From Proteobacteria bacterium UBA1673 (lineage in GTDB: Bacteria > Pseudomonadota > Gammaproteobacteria > Comchoanobacterales > Comchoanobacteraceae): a stretch of 22,653 nt of DNA. Positions 7,648 to 15,230 of this stretch are shown piece by piece; within the stretch, counting starts at the first letter, position 1; every line of letters starts with the position of its first letter. A program made the translations under genes and the position numbers. Location of the stretch: the NCBI GenBank assembly GCA_002320385.1, contig DCKN01000004.1, forward strand, positions 1 to 22,653. Direction: 5' to 3'. The notes under the pieces were generated by a model that was not told where the DNA came from, made no database searches, and saw only the letters and a program-made list of their open reading frames with translations.

Positions 7648-8418
7648 TTATTTGTTGATATCTTGTAATACAAGCGATTTGGGTCCGTGACCGAGTGCTT
7701 GAAAATAATCGAATGGAATACAGTGCACTTCGTAGCCGAGCTGCGCTATTTGTTCTTGCGTTTCATAGCAGTTATCAGCAACGATTGCACCTGAAGATGT
7801 CATTAATGATTGTGTGGGGGCTTTTGATTGCTCATCCCTGATATTCATGATTTCATATATCTCTGTTAAATAACTTAAACTATGCGGATCTAGGGCATCA
7901 ATGTCACAGATGAGTTGGCCTTCATTGATCATGAGAATAGCGTCGATTAATTGTGATTGTCGGTCTCGTAATGATAGATCTATGACTTTTTTTCCAGTTG
8001 TTGACCCAATGCGATTAGCCATTTCAAGTGATGTATTGTTGCCGTAACACATGAGAATTGAATCATTGACATAGATTGTGTCTACACTCCCGTTAAATAA
8101 CATTGGACGCTTATGGTCAGGATGCATCTGATTTGTTGCTATCTCGTAATCGCATAGCTGATCTTCTTGGCTTATGGCAGCTGCGAAATAAGGTGCACAT
8201 TGATTTGCAATATCATTATTATAGCTGAGCATTATCTTTTGATTTAGCAGTAGTGCATGTCTGGCGGTGAGGTGAAAGTTTTTAGTGTAAGACGGTTGGC
8301 TGATTGTTGTGACTTTGTGTCCAAGTTCTAGTAACTTTTCATGTAGCCCTTGCCATTGCTTTATGCAATGCTCTTGGTTACTATCCTGAGCGATTTCAGT
8401 AATCTCAGGTTTGGACAT
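7648..8418 (-). CDS. Amidinotransferase/DDAH-like (pentein fold) protein, probably inactive
   Basis: The 256-residue product (ATG 8418; an in-frame GTG at 8433 is an alternative) has the layout of dimethylarginine dimethylaminohydrolase and arginine deiminase-type enzymes. It opens with MSKPE, has an FNGSVD block (108-113) where the family has an acidic EGxxD, a D-x6-ID block (152-159) where the family has D...HLD, and ends with GHGPKS (243-248) where the family has GGGxxC followed by a hydrophobic strand. In this alignment by eye the catalytic His is Leu157 and the nucleophilic Cys is Ser248. If that is right, it cannot hydrolyse guanidines by the usual mechanism. It may be a binding or regulatory relative, or have another chemistry. 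It is divergent from nadD with its own good promoter. The family assignment is by motif order only. Confidence 0.6.
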   Translation of the reverse strand: MSKPEITEIAQDSNQEHCIKQWQGLHEKLLELGHKVTTISQPSYTKNFHLTARHALLLNQKIMLSYNNDIANQCAPYFAAAISQEDQLCDYEIATNQMHPDHKRPMLFNGSVDTIYVNDSILMCYGNNTSLEMANRIGSTTGKKVIDLSLRDRQSQLIDAILMINEGQLICDIDALDPHSLSYLTEIYEIMNIRDEQSKAPTQSLMTSSGAIVADNCYETQEQIAQLGYEVHCIPFDYFQALGHGPKSLVLQDINK

Positions 8419-8460
8419 AATAAAATGATCCACGTTATTTCTGATGATAAGGATGTTAGT

Positions 8461-8489
8461 ACTCTAAGTTTTATTGATATGTTTGTCAA
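8461..8489 (-). promoter_or_regulatory. Sigma70-type promoter of the DDAH-like gene
   Basis: On the minus strand: a perfect TTGACA (8484-8489), a 17-base spacer, then TAGAGT (8461-8466). Transcription would begin near 8454, about 36 bases before the ATG at 8418. Confidence 0.6.
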
Positions 8490-8526
8490 TCTTGCTGTTA
8501 TTCCATAGCTTGGGCATTTTTATTTT

Positions 8527-8542
8527 AACCGTTACAACGGTT
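8527..8542. promoter_or_regulatory. Perfect operator-like palindrome AACCGTT-AC-AACGGTT
   Basis: Two seven-base arms, AACCGTT and AACGGTT, are perfect reverse complements separated by AC. The two-base spacer is too short for a stable RNA hairpin, so it reads as a binding site for a dimeric regulator. It lies between two divergent promoters, 13 bases upstream of the nadD -35 and 37 bases upstream of the opposite -35, a position suited to an activator or shared regulator. Confidence 0.55.
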
Positions 8543-8555
8543 TGCATAGATTAAC

Positions 8556-8584
8556 TTGAAATTTCATGTGGCATTGACCATAAT
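8556..8584 (+). promoter_or_regulatory. Sigma70-type promoter of nadD
   Basis: TTGAAA (8556-8561), a 17-base spacer, then CATAAT (8579-8584): five of six matches in each box with ideal spacing. Transcription would begin near 8591, about 28 bases before the ATG at 8619. Confidence 0.6.
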
Positions 8585-8618
8585 TAATTGTTTAATATGA
8601 CAATTGGTGATTCTTTCT

Positions 8619-9407
8619 ATGAAGATGGTTCATGCTTTTCTTAATGGTTTGTCAGAAATTGTGCGTGGTTCATACAGTCAGTTTCGGTATCCCAGGGTTC
8701 GATTAATTTACGGTGGGACATTCAACCCGATTCATAACACGCATGTTGAAGTTATTCGTTATTTATCTGTTAAATTCCCTGATGCCGTTATTCATGTTAT
8801 GCCCAATGCTTATTTGCCATCAACGTCATCGATGCCCTCACCACAAACGAGGTTGCAAATGATTCGTGTGGCACTTGCAGATATGCTTGCTACAAATGGT
8901 TCGGCAGAGCATCCAATGTCGTCTGGTGTTTATTTGGACGAAACTGAGCAGGATATTCCTTATCCCAGCGTCACATGGCAAACAGCCAAAAAGTTAATGC
9001 ACCAATATCCTGATGATAAGATTGCGTGGGTGGTCGGCTCTGATGTGCTTTTGAGTCTTCATCGATGGCCGGATTGGAAGAAATTATTCGATTACTGTCA
9101 TCTTTATGTCATCCCTAGAAAAGAATGGTTAATGCCGCCACACAGGTCCGTATTATGCTATATTGATGCTATGGTAGGTAATGAAAATGAATCATCTTTA
9201 AGATTATTTGATGATGATTCTAGGGGTGCATTTTATTCAGCTCAAGCTTTACGAGGATGTGTGTTTACCGATTCTCAATTTCCTCTTTCTGACGTTAGCT
9301 CTACAATGGTTCGCCAGATGATTTCTGATGGCGTTGACTGTCCCCATTTGCATCCCGACGTGTTTAATATCATACGACTTAACCAACTATATACATCAGA
9401 TAATTGA
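8619..9407 (+). CDS. nadD: Nicotinate-nucleotide adenylyltransferase (NadD-like)
   Basis: NadD adenylates nicotinate mononucleotide in NAD synthesis. The 262-residue product shows GGTFNPIHNTH at 32-42, GSD...HRWPDW (140-153) and the C-terminal SSTMVR (227-232), all family signatures. The nucleotidyltransferase motif HxGH reads H39-N-T-H42, so the usual Gly is Thr. Both histidines remain. The N-terminus carries about 25 extra residues before the first strand. I chose ATG 8619 because GGTGA at 8606-8610 is eight bases upstream; in-frame TTG 8604 and GTG 8607 are less likely. The holA and rsfS neighbours often found next to nadD are absent. Confidence 0.85.
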   Translation: MKMVHAFLNGLSEIVRGSYSQFRYPRVRLIYGGTFNPIHNTHVEVIRYLSVKFPDAVIHVMPNAYLPSTSSMPSPQTRLQMIRVALADMLATNGSAEHPMSSGVYLDETEQDIPYPSVTWQTAKKLMHQYPDDKIAWVVGSDVLLSLHRWPDWKKLFDYCHLYVIPRKEWLMPPHRSVLCYIDAMVGNENESSLRLFDDDSRGAFYSAQALRGCVFTDSQFPLSDVSSTMVRQMISDGVDCPHLHPDVFNIIRLNQLYTSDN

Positions 9408-9668
9408 AATATCAGTGATCTTTTGTATTGAATGCAATGATGTAAGGATGAGCCATTGTTGTGCTTGTGAGGCTTTGCTAGATCATAAAAATCAAAGCTG
9501 TATTTTTCTTACACGGTTCAATTGTGTTACTATTGCTCCAATGTTGTTGTGGATGATAAAAAATTTCCAGAATTTTGTTCTTTTCACTTGAAAAATACAT
9601 TTAGACTACAATATCAGATAATAGGTTATGCAATGCATGATAATGTTAATAGCAAAAAGGAGTAAACA
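9408..9668 (+). other. Intergenic region before groES
   Basis: This 261-base gap holds the candidate groES promoter at 9587-9614 and the groES ribosome site. A frame of 87 codons crosses from the end of nadD into the gap, but it is Cys/Ile-rich, resembles nothing and has no ribosome site, so I do not call it. No CIRCE element is visible. Confidence 0.6.
9587..9614 (+). promoter_or_regulatory. Candidate heat-shock (sigma32-like) promoter of groES-groEL
   Basis: CTTGAAA (9587-9593) matches the sigma32 -35 box exactly, and after 13 bases TACAATAT (9607-9614) partly matches CCCCATAT (5 of 8). The 13-base spacing suits sigma32 and is too short for sigma70. The leader to groES would be about 47 bases. 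Confidence 0.5.
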
Positions 9669-9962
9669 ATGGTAACTAAGTTAACACCACGGCACGATAG
9701 AGTGCTCGTTAAGCCTGATCAAGAAGAGGAAAAATCTGCTGGAGGTATAATGCTAGCACCCTCTGCTAACAAAGAAAAACCTCAAAGAGGGACTGTCGTT
9801 GCAGTAGGTGAGGGCAAATACGTTGATGGAAAGATTGTACCGATTGATCTTGCTGTAAATACGAAAATCTTATTCAGTAAATACTCAGGTACTGAAGTTA
9901 AAGTTAATGGTGATGATATGCTCGTGCTTCGTGATGAAGACATCATCGCTGTTGAAGCATAA
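9669..9962 (+). CDS. groES: Co-chaperonin GroES
   Basis: GroES is the heptameric lid of the GroEL folding chamber. The 97-residue protein begins with the family block LTPRHDRVLVKPDQEEEKSA, contains the mobile-loop sequence SAGGIMLAPSANKEKPQRGTV (about 24-44, with hydrophobic IML for GroEL contact), and ends with DDMLVLRDEDIIAVE. A strong AAAGGAG (9656-9662) lies six bases before the ATG. groEL follows 21 bases downstream in the same transcript. Confidence 0.98.
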   Translation: MVTKLTPRHDRVLVKPDQEEEKSAGGIMLAPSANKEKPQRGTVVAVGEGKYVDGKIVPIDLAVNTKILFSKYSGTEVKVNGDDMLVLRDEDIIAVEA

Positions 9963-9983
9963 TTTATATTAGGAGATTAAATA

Positions 9984-11627
9984 ATGGCAAAAGAAATTAC
10001 TAAAAAAATGGATATGGTTGCTGCGGTTAATACGCTTGCAGATGTTGTGGCTGTAACATTAGGGCCTCGTGGAGACTGCGTGCTGTTGGAATCTAGCTTT
10101 GGTGCCCCAAAACTTACAAAAGATGGTGTCACAGTGGCTAAGGAAATCTCTGATAAGGATCCGAGAAAAAATGCTATCATTCAGGCTGTTAAAGAAGCAG
10201 CTAAAACAACGAACGAAAAAGCTGGTGACGGTACAACAACTGCTACTGTGTTGACTAGAGATATCTACACTGAAGCATACCAGGCTGTCGCAGCAGGTGT
10301 TTGTAAACAAAAACTTAAGCGCGGAATCAGTTTTGCTGCTGACGAGGCGATGAAGGTTCTTGATGAGATCTCAATTTCTTGTAAGACAAATGAGATGATA
10401 CAACAAGTTGGCGCTATCTCTGCTAATAATGATTCAAAAGTAGGTGAAATTATTGCTAAGGCCATGAGTGCTGTGGGTAAAGAAGGTGTAATAACTGTTG
10501 AAGAAGGTTCTGAAGTTAATGATACAACTAAGATCGTCGAAGGTATGCAGTTTGAGCGAGGTTACTTATCGCCATATTTCATTACCAATCAACAAAATAT
10601 GTCTGCGGAACTTGAGAATCCATTGATTCTTCTTGTTGACAAGAAAATATCAAATATCAGAGACATGTTGACATTGTTGGAAGGTGTAGCTAAAGCCGGA
10701 CGACCGTTGCTCGTTGTTGCTGAAGATGTTGAAGGTGAAGCGCTTGCCACACTTGTTGTCAACAACATGCGTGGAATTGTTAAAGTTTGTGCTGTAAAAG
10801 CTCCTGGTTTTGGCGATCGTAAAAAAGCAATGTTAGAAGATCTTGCTGTGCTCACAGGTGCTCAAGTTATTTCTGAGGAGGTTGGGCTAACGCTTGAATC
10901 AACGACAACGGATCACCTTGGTTCGGCTAAGCGTGTCGTGGTGAGCAAAGATGATACGACGATTATCGATGGTGCAGGCTCTGCTGATGATATCAAGTCA
11001 CGTGTAGAATTAATCCGTTGTGAAATTGAAAATAGCACCTCTAACTATGACAAAGAGAAGCTACAGGAGCGAGTGGCAAAGCTTGCTGGCGGAGTTGCAG
11101 TTATTCGAGTTGGTGCTGCCACTGAAATTGAAATGAAAGAGAAGAAAGCTCGTGTAGAAGATGCTCTAAACGCAACAAGGGCCGCTGTTGAACAAGGTAT
11201 TGTTCCTGGTGGCGGTGTCGCATTGATTCGAGTTGCTGAGCGGTTAAAGTCTCTCAAGAGCTCTAATGAAGCTGAAAACATTGGAATCAATGTCGTTGTT
11301 AAGGCACTTTCAGGCCCACTAAGACAAATCGTTAAAAACGCTGGTGGTGAATCCTCAGTTGTTGTTCATAATGTTAAGTCTGAGACTGGTAATTATGGAT
11401 ATAATGCAGCCGATGATACCTACGGGGATATGGTCAAAATGGGCATTATTGATCCTACTAAGGTAACAAAAACAGCGCTTGAGAATGCTGCATCGATTGC
11501 TGGTATGTTAATCATTACCAGCTATATTGTTACTGATGAGCCTAAATCCAGTGAACCAGCTGATGCTGCTGGTGCCGGCGCCATGGGTGGCATGGGTGGC
11601 ATGGGTGGTATGGGCGGCATGATGTAG
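9984..11627 (+). CDS. groEL: Chaperonin GroEL
   Basis: GroEL is the tetradecameric ATP-driven folding chamber. The 547-residue product has the equatorial TLGPRG, the ATP-site GDGTTTATVL with D82, the apical EGMQFERGYLSPYF and VKAPGFGDRKKAML segments, the KARVEDALNATRAAVEQG block carrying the hydrolytic Asp, the PGGGVAL loop and the GGM-repeat tail. AGGAGA at 9971-9976 is seven bases from the ATG and fixes the start. The N-terminus is about five residues shorter than usual and lacks the conserved FGNDAR-type stretch before helix 1. The first 80 residues are more divergent than the rest. The gene ends at a strong terminator. Confidence 0.97.
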   Translation: MAKEITKKMDMVAAVNTLADVVAVTLGPRGDCVLLESSFGAPKLTKDGVTVAKEISDKDPRKNAIIQAVKEAAKTTNEKAGDGTTTATVLTRDIYTEAYQAVAAGVCKQKLKRGISFAADEAMKVLDEISISCKTNEMIQQVGAISANNDSKVGEIIAKAMSAVGKEGVITVEEGSEVNDTTKIVEGMQFERGYLSPYFITNQQNMSAELENPLILLVDKKISNIRDMLTLLEGVAKAGRPLLVVAEDVEGEALATLVVNNMRGIVKVCAVKAPGFGDRKKAMLEDLAVLTGAQVISEEVGLTLESTTTDHLGSAKRVVVSKDDTTIIDGAGSADDIKSRVELIRCEIENSTSNYDKEKLQERVAKLAGGVAVIRVGAATEIEMKEKKARVEDALNATRAAVEQGIVPGGGVALIRVAERLKSLKSSNEAENIGINVVVKALSGPLRQIVKNAGGESSVVVHNVKSETGNYGYNAADDTYGDMVKMGIIDPTKVTKTALENAASIAGMLIITSYIVTDEPKSSEPADAAGAGAMGGMGGMGGMGGMM

Positions 11628-11650
11628 TCCAAAGCATTCACTGTTTAAAG

Positions 11651-11680
11651 AATAAAGGTCCTTCGGGACCTTTATTTTTT
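11651..11680 (+). terminator. Intrinsic terminator of groES-groEL
   Basis: AATAAAGGTCC (11651-11661) and GGACCTTTATT (11666-11676) form a perfect 11-base-pair stem around a TTCG tetraloop closed by C-G, followed by a T run to 11680. The symmetry of the A- and T-flanked stem might also allow minus-strand termination. Confidence 0.93.
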
Positions 11681-11738
11681 GTCAATGATTTATATTCGGA
11701 CTAAAAATCCCATTTGCTCTCTCAACCTGATGTGAAAA

Positions 11739-11766
11739 TTGCAATCATCGTTTTTTTCCATATAAT
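11739..11766 (+). promoter_or_regulatory. Promoter of the recombinase gene, probably leaderless
   Basis: TTGCAA (11739-11744), a 16-base spacer and a perfect TATAAT (11761-11766). Transcription six to eight bases after the -10 box would begin at about 11772-11774, on or next to the second start ATG at 11773, leaving no room for a ribosome site. Confidence 0.55.
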
Positions 11767-11769
11767 AAG

Positions 11770-13011
11770 ATGATGACAAATATTCAGCCTCAGCCATTAT
11801 TTGATAATCTTCAGTGGTTTTCTCCAAATGAGTATCACCCTTGTGTGCGCGATTACTTATCGACGATCGCAATTCCCGGTATTTTAGATGAATATCATCA
11901 TGCACTACGATTCTTATATTCTTATAGAGGATCTTATGATACTTTCAACAGTTATCGACGAGAGATCGAACGCTTGTGTCAATGGTGCTGGCTGATTAAG
12001 CAATCACTGATTAGAGATATTGACCGTCATGCAATCGAAGAATATTTCGACTTTGTAATAAATCCACCCAAAAACTGGGTTTCTGAGTCGCACAGTCAGC
12101 GTTTCAATACAGGTGATGATGGTGTCCGTGTCCCTTGTGCAGCCTGGAGGCCTTTTTTAAATCGTCGTCTCAATAAAAATATGTCTTCTGTTCCGATGGG
12201 GCTGTCGCAATCCTCATTACGAGCAATTATCTCTGGAACGAGTACGTTTTTTACCTATCTTCAACAGGAAAATTATTTGGATAAAAATCCTGTGATGTTG
12301 ATTCGTCAAAAAAGTCAGTTAATCCAGAAACAGCAACATACACGTATTACTCGAAAACTGAATGACGTACAATGGCATTTTTGTGTTCGTGAAATCGAGA
12401 AGTCCTGTGCACAGAATGTTGATTATGAGCGTTTACTGTTTATTTTTTCTGCTTTTTTTCTTATGGGTTTGAGAATCTCTGAGTTGGCTGACTCACCAAA
12501 TCGACAAGTGGTAATGAGTGATTTTTTTCGAGATTCTAGTGATCTCTGGTGGTTTCGTTCGGTTGGCAAAGGTAATAAAATGCGTGAAATTGCTGTCTGT
12601 GATGCCATGCTTGATCAATTGAGGCGTTATCGCAAATATCTTGGATTGTCTGGGTTACCAAAGCCGCATGAATCAATACCTATGATTCCAAAGTTAAAGG
12701 GGCTAGGGGGTATTGGTATAAGGCAGCTGAGGAAGTTAGTCCAAAACGGTTTTGATCTTACAGTAGATGCTCTGCGTCTGGCTGGTCGTGACCAGGATGC
12801 TGATGATATGCGCTCTGCAACGGTACACTGGTTGAGACATACTGCGATATCGAAAGATGTGATTTTTCGTCCGAGAGAGCACGTAAGAGATGATGCAGGA
12901 CATCAATCTGTGCAAGTCACTGATCGTTACATAGAGGTTGATATGCAGGCTAGGCATGCGACTGCAAGGGGTAAGAAATTAATTAATTTTGAAGGTACAA
13001 ATGATATATAA
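11770..13011 (+). CDS. Tyrosine recombinase (phage-integrase family)
   Basis: The 413-residue product is a site-specific DNA recombinase with a complete catalytic set: R235 (GLRISEL), K267 (VGKGNKM), H353 and R356 (HWLRH), H378 (GHQS) and the nucleophile Y387 (DRYIEV). The spacing R356-22-H378-9-Y387 is canonical. Residues about 20-180 form the core-binding domain. It is roughly 110 residues longer than XerC/XerD and carries extra sequence between Lys267 and His353, so it is more like a mobile-element integrase than a Xer protein. ATGs at 11770 and 11773 are both possible; neither has a Shine-Dalgarno. No att repeats, phage or plasmid genes, or tRNA target are visible nearby. Its 3' end overlaps the malic enzyme gene by 11 bases. 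Confidence 0.9.
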   Translation: MMTNIQPQPLFDNLQWFSPNEYHPCVRDYLSTIAIPGILDEYHHALRFLYSYRGSYDTFNSYRREIERLCQWCWLIKQSLIRDIDRHAIEEYFDFVINPPKNWVSESHSQRFNTGDDGVRVPCAAWRPFLNRRLNKNMSSVPMGLSQSSLRAIISGTSTFFTYLQQENYLDKNPVMLIRQKSQLIQKQQHTRITRKLNDVQWHFCVREIEKSCAQNVDYERLLFIFSAFFLMGLRISELADSPNRQVVMSDFFRDSSDLWWFRSVGKGNKMREIAVCDAMLDQLRRYRKYLGLSGLPKPHESIPMIPKLKGLGGIGIRQLRKLVQNGFDLTVDALRLAGRDQDADDMRSATVHWLRHTAISKDVIFRPREHVRDDAGHQSVQVTDRYIEVDMQARHATARGKKLINFEGTNDI

Positions 13012-14704
13012 AATAGATATTGAAGCTAACGGTAAGACCACACTTAAAACCTCAATCAAAGGGAAACCTTTGTTGTTCCATCCACGCTTGAATAAGGGGA
13101 ATGCGTTTTCATATAAGGAGCGAAAGGATTTTGCACTCATGGGCAAGTTGCCTCCAGTAGTTGAGAGCTTAGATACCCAAGTTAACCGCGTGTATCATCA
13201 ATACTCAAGGGTCAAAGGGAACCATGCCAAAAGCATTTTTTTGCATGCGTTATTCAATATCAATGAGATTTTGTTTTATGCACTTGTGACACGTTATATT
13301 TCTGAGATAACTGACAAGCTTTATACACCAACAGTGAGTGAATCGGTTAAAGATTACAGTGTTGAATATCGCCAGCCCCGAGGGATTTTTATCAGTTATA
13401 AAGATGAGGAGTTCATCGAAGATATATTGGCTAACAGGACTAATAGCGAGCTTGATATCATAGTGATCAGTGATGGTGAGGCAATTCTTGGTATTGGTGA
13501 CCAAGGCGTTGGGGGTATGGGCATTCCTGTGGCAAAGGCTGCAATGCATGTGGTTGCTGGTGGGGTATCGCCTTACCGTATTGCACCGCTGTTTGTTGAT
13601 GTTGGGACAAATAATGCTGCTCTTCTTAAGGACCCGTATTATTTAGGTTTAAAAGAGACGCGGTTGGGCCCAGATGCGTATCGTAAATTTCTTACACTCC
13701 TCCTAAACAAGATTTATGCTTTGTTTCCGGATGTTGTTATCCATTTTGAGGATTTTTCTAAGAATAATGCTAGATGGTTGCTAGATACTTTTGGAAAGTC
13801 TCATCCGTGCTTCAATGATGATATTCAGGGTACTGCAGCGATCGTTCTATCAGCTATTATGACTGCTCTGCATCGAAAAAATGAGTCCATTGCTGATCAG
13901 CGGATTATGCTTGTTGGTCCAGGTGCCGCTGGTCTTGGAATCTTAGAAACTTTATTGGCTTATCTGAAAATTAACGCGCCTGCTACTGATGATTTTTGTT
14001 CTAATATTTGGCTTATTGGTCGTAATGGAGTTGTTACTGACGATATCGATGATGATTATCTAAAACCATTTGCTAAAGATCGTTCGCTTGTCGAGCATTG
14101 GACTGACACTAGTTTTGAGACTGCTGTTAAAAAGGTCAAGCCGACAATTTTAATTGGGGTTACTGGTAAGGCTGATTTGTTTCACGCTGATATTATCAAA
14201 GAAATATTTGATCATGTTGAAAAGCCTATTATTCTTCCATTGTCAAATCCATCTTTACAGTCTGAATGTGTTCCTCAAGCTGTTTATGACCAGGTAGATC
14301 AACCATTTTTTATTGCAACTGGTAGTCCTTTTGCCATCCAAAAGGATAGTGAAGTTATGCCTGTTTCTCAATGCAATAATTTGTATGCATTCCCAGCTAT
14401 TGCATCGGGTATGGTTGCTTGTAAGGCAAACCGATTGTCTCAGGAGATGATTATTGCAGTCGCTGAACATATCAGTCGTTTTACGCTTTCTCGTTATGAT
14501 AATCACATGACGATTACTCCAATGCTTGATGACTTATCCGATGTCGCAGATGAAGCAGCTGTTGGCTTGATAAACTCTGCTTGTAAATCTGGCTCTGCGC
14601 AAGTTGATTATGACACGGCCCTACAGCGATTTAATCAGTTAAAGTGGACGCCACATTATATTGACTATGTCTACACATCTGGCATTATAGAAGAATCAGC
14701 ATGA
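13001..14704 (+). CDS. maeA: NAD-type malic enzyme
   Basis: Malic enzyme oxidatively decarboxylates malate to pyruvate, linking the citric acid cycle to pyruvate and reducing power. From ATG 13001 the protein has 567 residues, matching the large-subunit type. Visible residues include Y108 (LYTPTV), K179 (GIPVAK), the metal-binding E250-D251 (FEDF) and D274 (FNDDIQGT), and the dinucleotide loop GPGAAG (306-311). The block GDQGVGGMGIP precedes the active lysine. GAAGG at 12991-12995 lies five bases from ATG 13001, so I prefer it to the in-frame TTG at 12989. The gene starts inside the end of the recombinase gene, so the two are almost certainly co-transcribed. NAD preference is inferred from family resemblance only. 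Confidence 0.93.
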   Translation: MIYKIDIEANGKTTLKTSIKGKPLLFHPRLNKGNAFSYKERKDFALMGKLPPVVESLDTQVNRVYHQYSRVKGNHAKSIFLHALFNINEILFYALVTRYISEITDKLYTPTVSESVKDYSVEYRQPRGIFISYKDEEFIEDILANRTNSELDIIVISDGEAILGIGDQGVGGMGIPVAKAAMHVVAGGVSPYRIAPLFVDVGTNNAALLKDPYYLGLKETRLGPDAYRKFLTLLLNKIYALFPDVVIHFEDFSKNNARWLLDTFGKSHPCFNDDIQGTAAIVLSAIMTALHRKNESIADQRIMLVGPGAAGLGILETLLAYLKINAPATDDFCSNIWLIGRNGVVTDDIDDDYLKPFAKDRSLVEHWTDTSFETAVKKVKPTILIGVTGKADLFHADIIKEIFDHVEKPIILPLSNPSLQSECVPQAVYDQVDQPFFIATGSPFAIQKDSEVMPVSQCNNLYAFPAIASGMVACKANRLSQEMIIAVAEHISRFTLSRYDNHMTITPMLDDLSDVADEAAVGLINSACKSGSAQVDYDTALQRFNQLKWTPHYIDYVYTSGIIEESA

Positions 14705-14735
14705 TTGTTTTAACATCTTAAACAGGAAATTACGG

Positions 14736-15131
14736 ATGTTTGTTTTTCGAAAATTCATATTACTGGTCATTATTTTTTTTGCTGGATTGCATGTGTACGC
14801 TGATGACCACTATCGGCTTATCTTGCGTAACAAAACTAAGTATCCAATTGATGTAAAAATTTCTTCTACTGTTGATGGTCTTGACTACGTAAATATTAAA
14901 TCTATTCGGGTCGCAGCTGGTGATGTGCTATCACAGGAACAACGCATTGGAACATCCACGCGCGATTCAATCGTTCGTATTGATAATGACTTTGAAACTT
15001 GCATTCTAAACCAGGGAAGCTATCCTATTGCGATTCCCAGCGATTCGATACATACTACTGAGCCTCTGACAACATTGGAGGTCGCTTCGCCAAGAAATAA
15101 AAAATATGCTTGTGTGGTTAGTTTGCGCTGA
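14736..15131 (+). CDS. Small secreted protein, unknown function
   Basis: The 131-residue product has a clear signal peptide: positive start, hydrophobic stretch at about 6-18, and a likely cleavage after VYA (about residue 22). The mature part is about 110 residues, polar, with alternating hydrophobic residues that suggest a beta-rich fold, and two cysteines that could form a disulfide. I recognise no family. AGGA at 14724-14727 lies eight bases before the ATG. It starts 31 bases after the malic enzyme stop and may be the third gene of the same transcript. The next 99 bases hold no gene. Confidence 0.75.
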   Translation: MFVFRKFILLVIIFFAGLHVYADDHYRLILRNKTKYPIDVKISSTVDGLDYVNIKSIRVAAGDVLSQEQRIGTSTRDSIVRIDNDFETCILNQGSYPIAIPSDSIHTTEPLTTLEVASPRNKKYACVVSLR

Positions 15132-15230
15132 ACGTATGATCAACGCTTGATGTAAGATCGACAATTTGGCATTTATTGGTGACTATGCGCGTGTTCTTGT
15201 TCCTGCTTACGTGCTTGGCTGGCTTTTGAC

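Noticed and set aside
9328..9591. An 87-codon plus-strand frame between nadD and groES
   Set aside because: It overlaps the end of nadD, has no ribosome site, an odd Cys/Ile-rich composition and no recognisable motif; it fills the gap ahead of the groES promoter.
9408..9668. CIRCE heat-shock element upstream of groES
   Set aside because: No TTAGCACTC-N9-GAGTGCTAA or close variant is present.
11770..13011. Recombinase as XerC or XerD
   Set aside because: It is about 110 residues longer than Xer proteins and has extra sequence between the catalytic Lys and the HxxR motif.
11681..14735. Attachment-site repeats flanking the recombinase-maeA block
   Set aside because: No matching direct repeats could be found by eye around the block, and no tRNA gene is nearby.
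15132..15160. Terminator hairpin after the small secreted protein gene
   Set aside because: ATCAA-CGC-TTGAT has only five base pairs and no T run.
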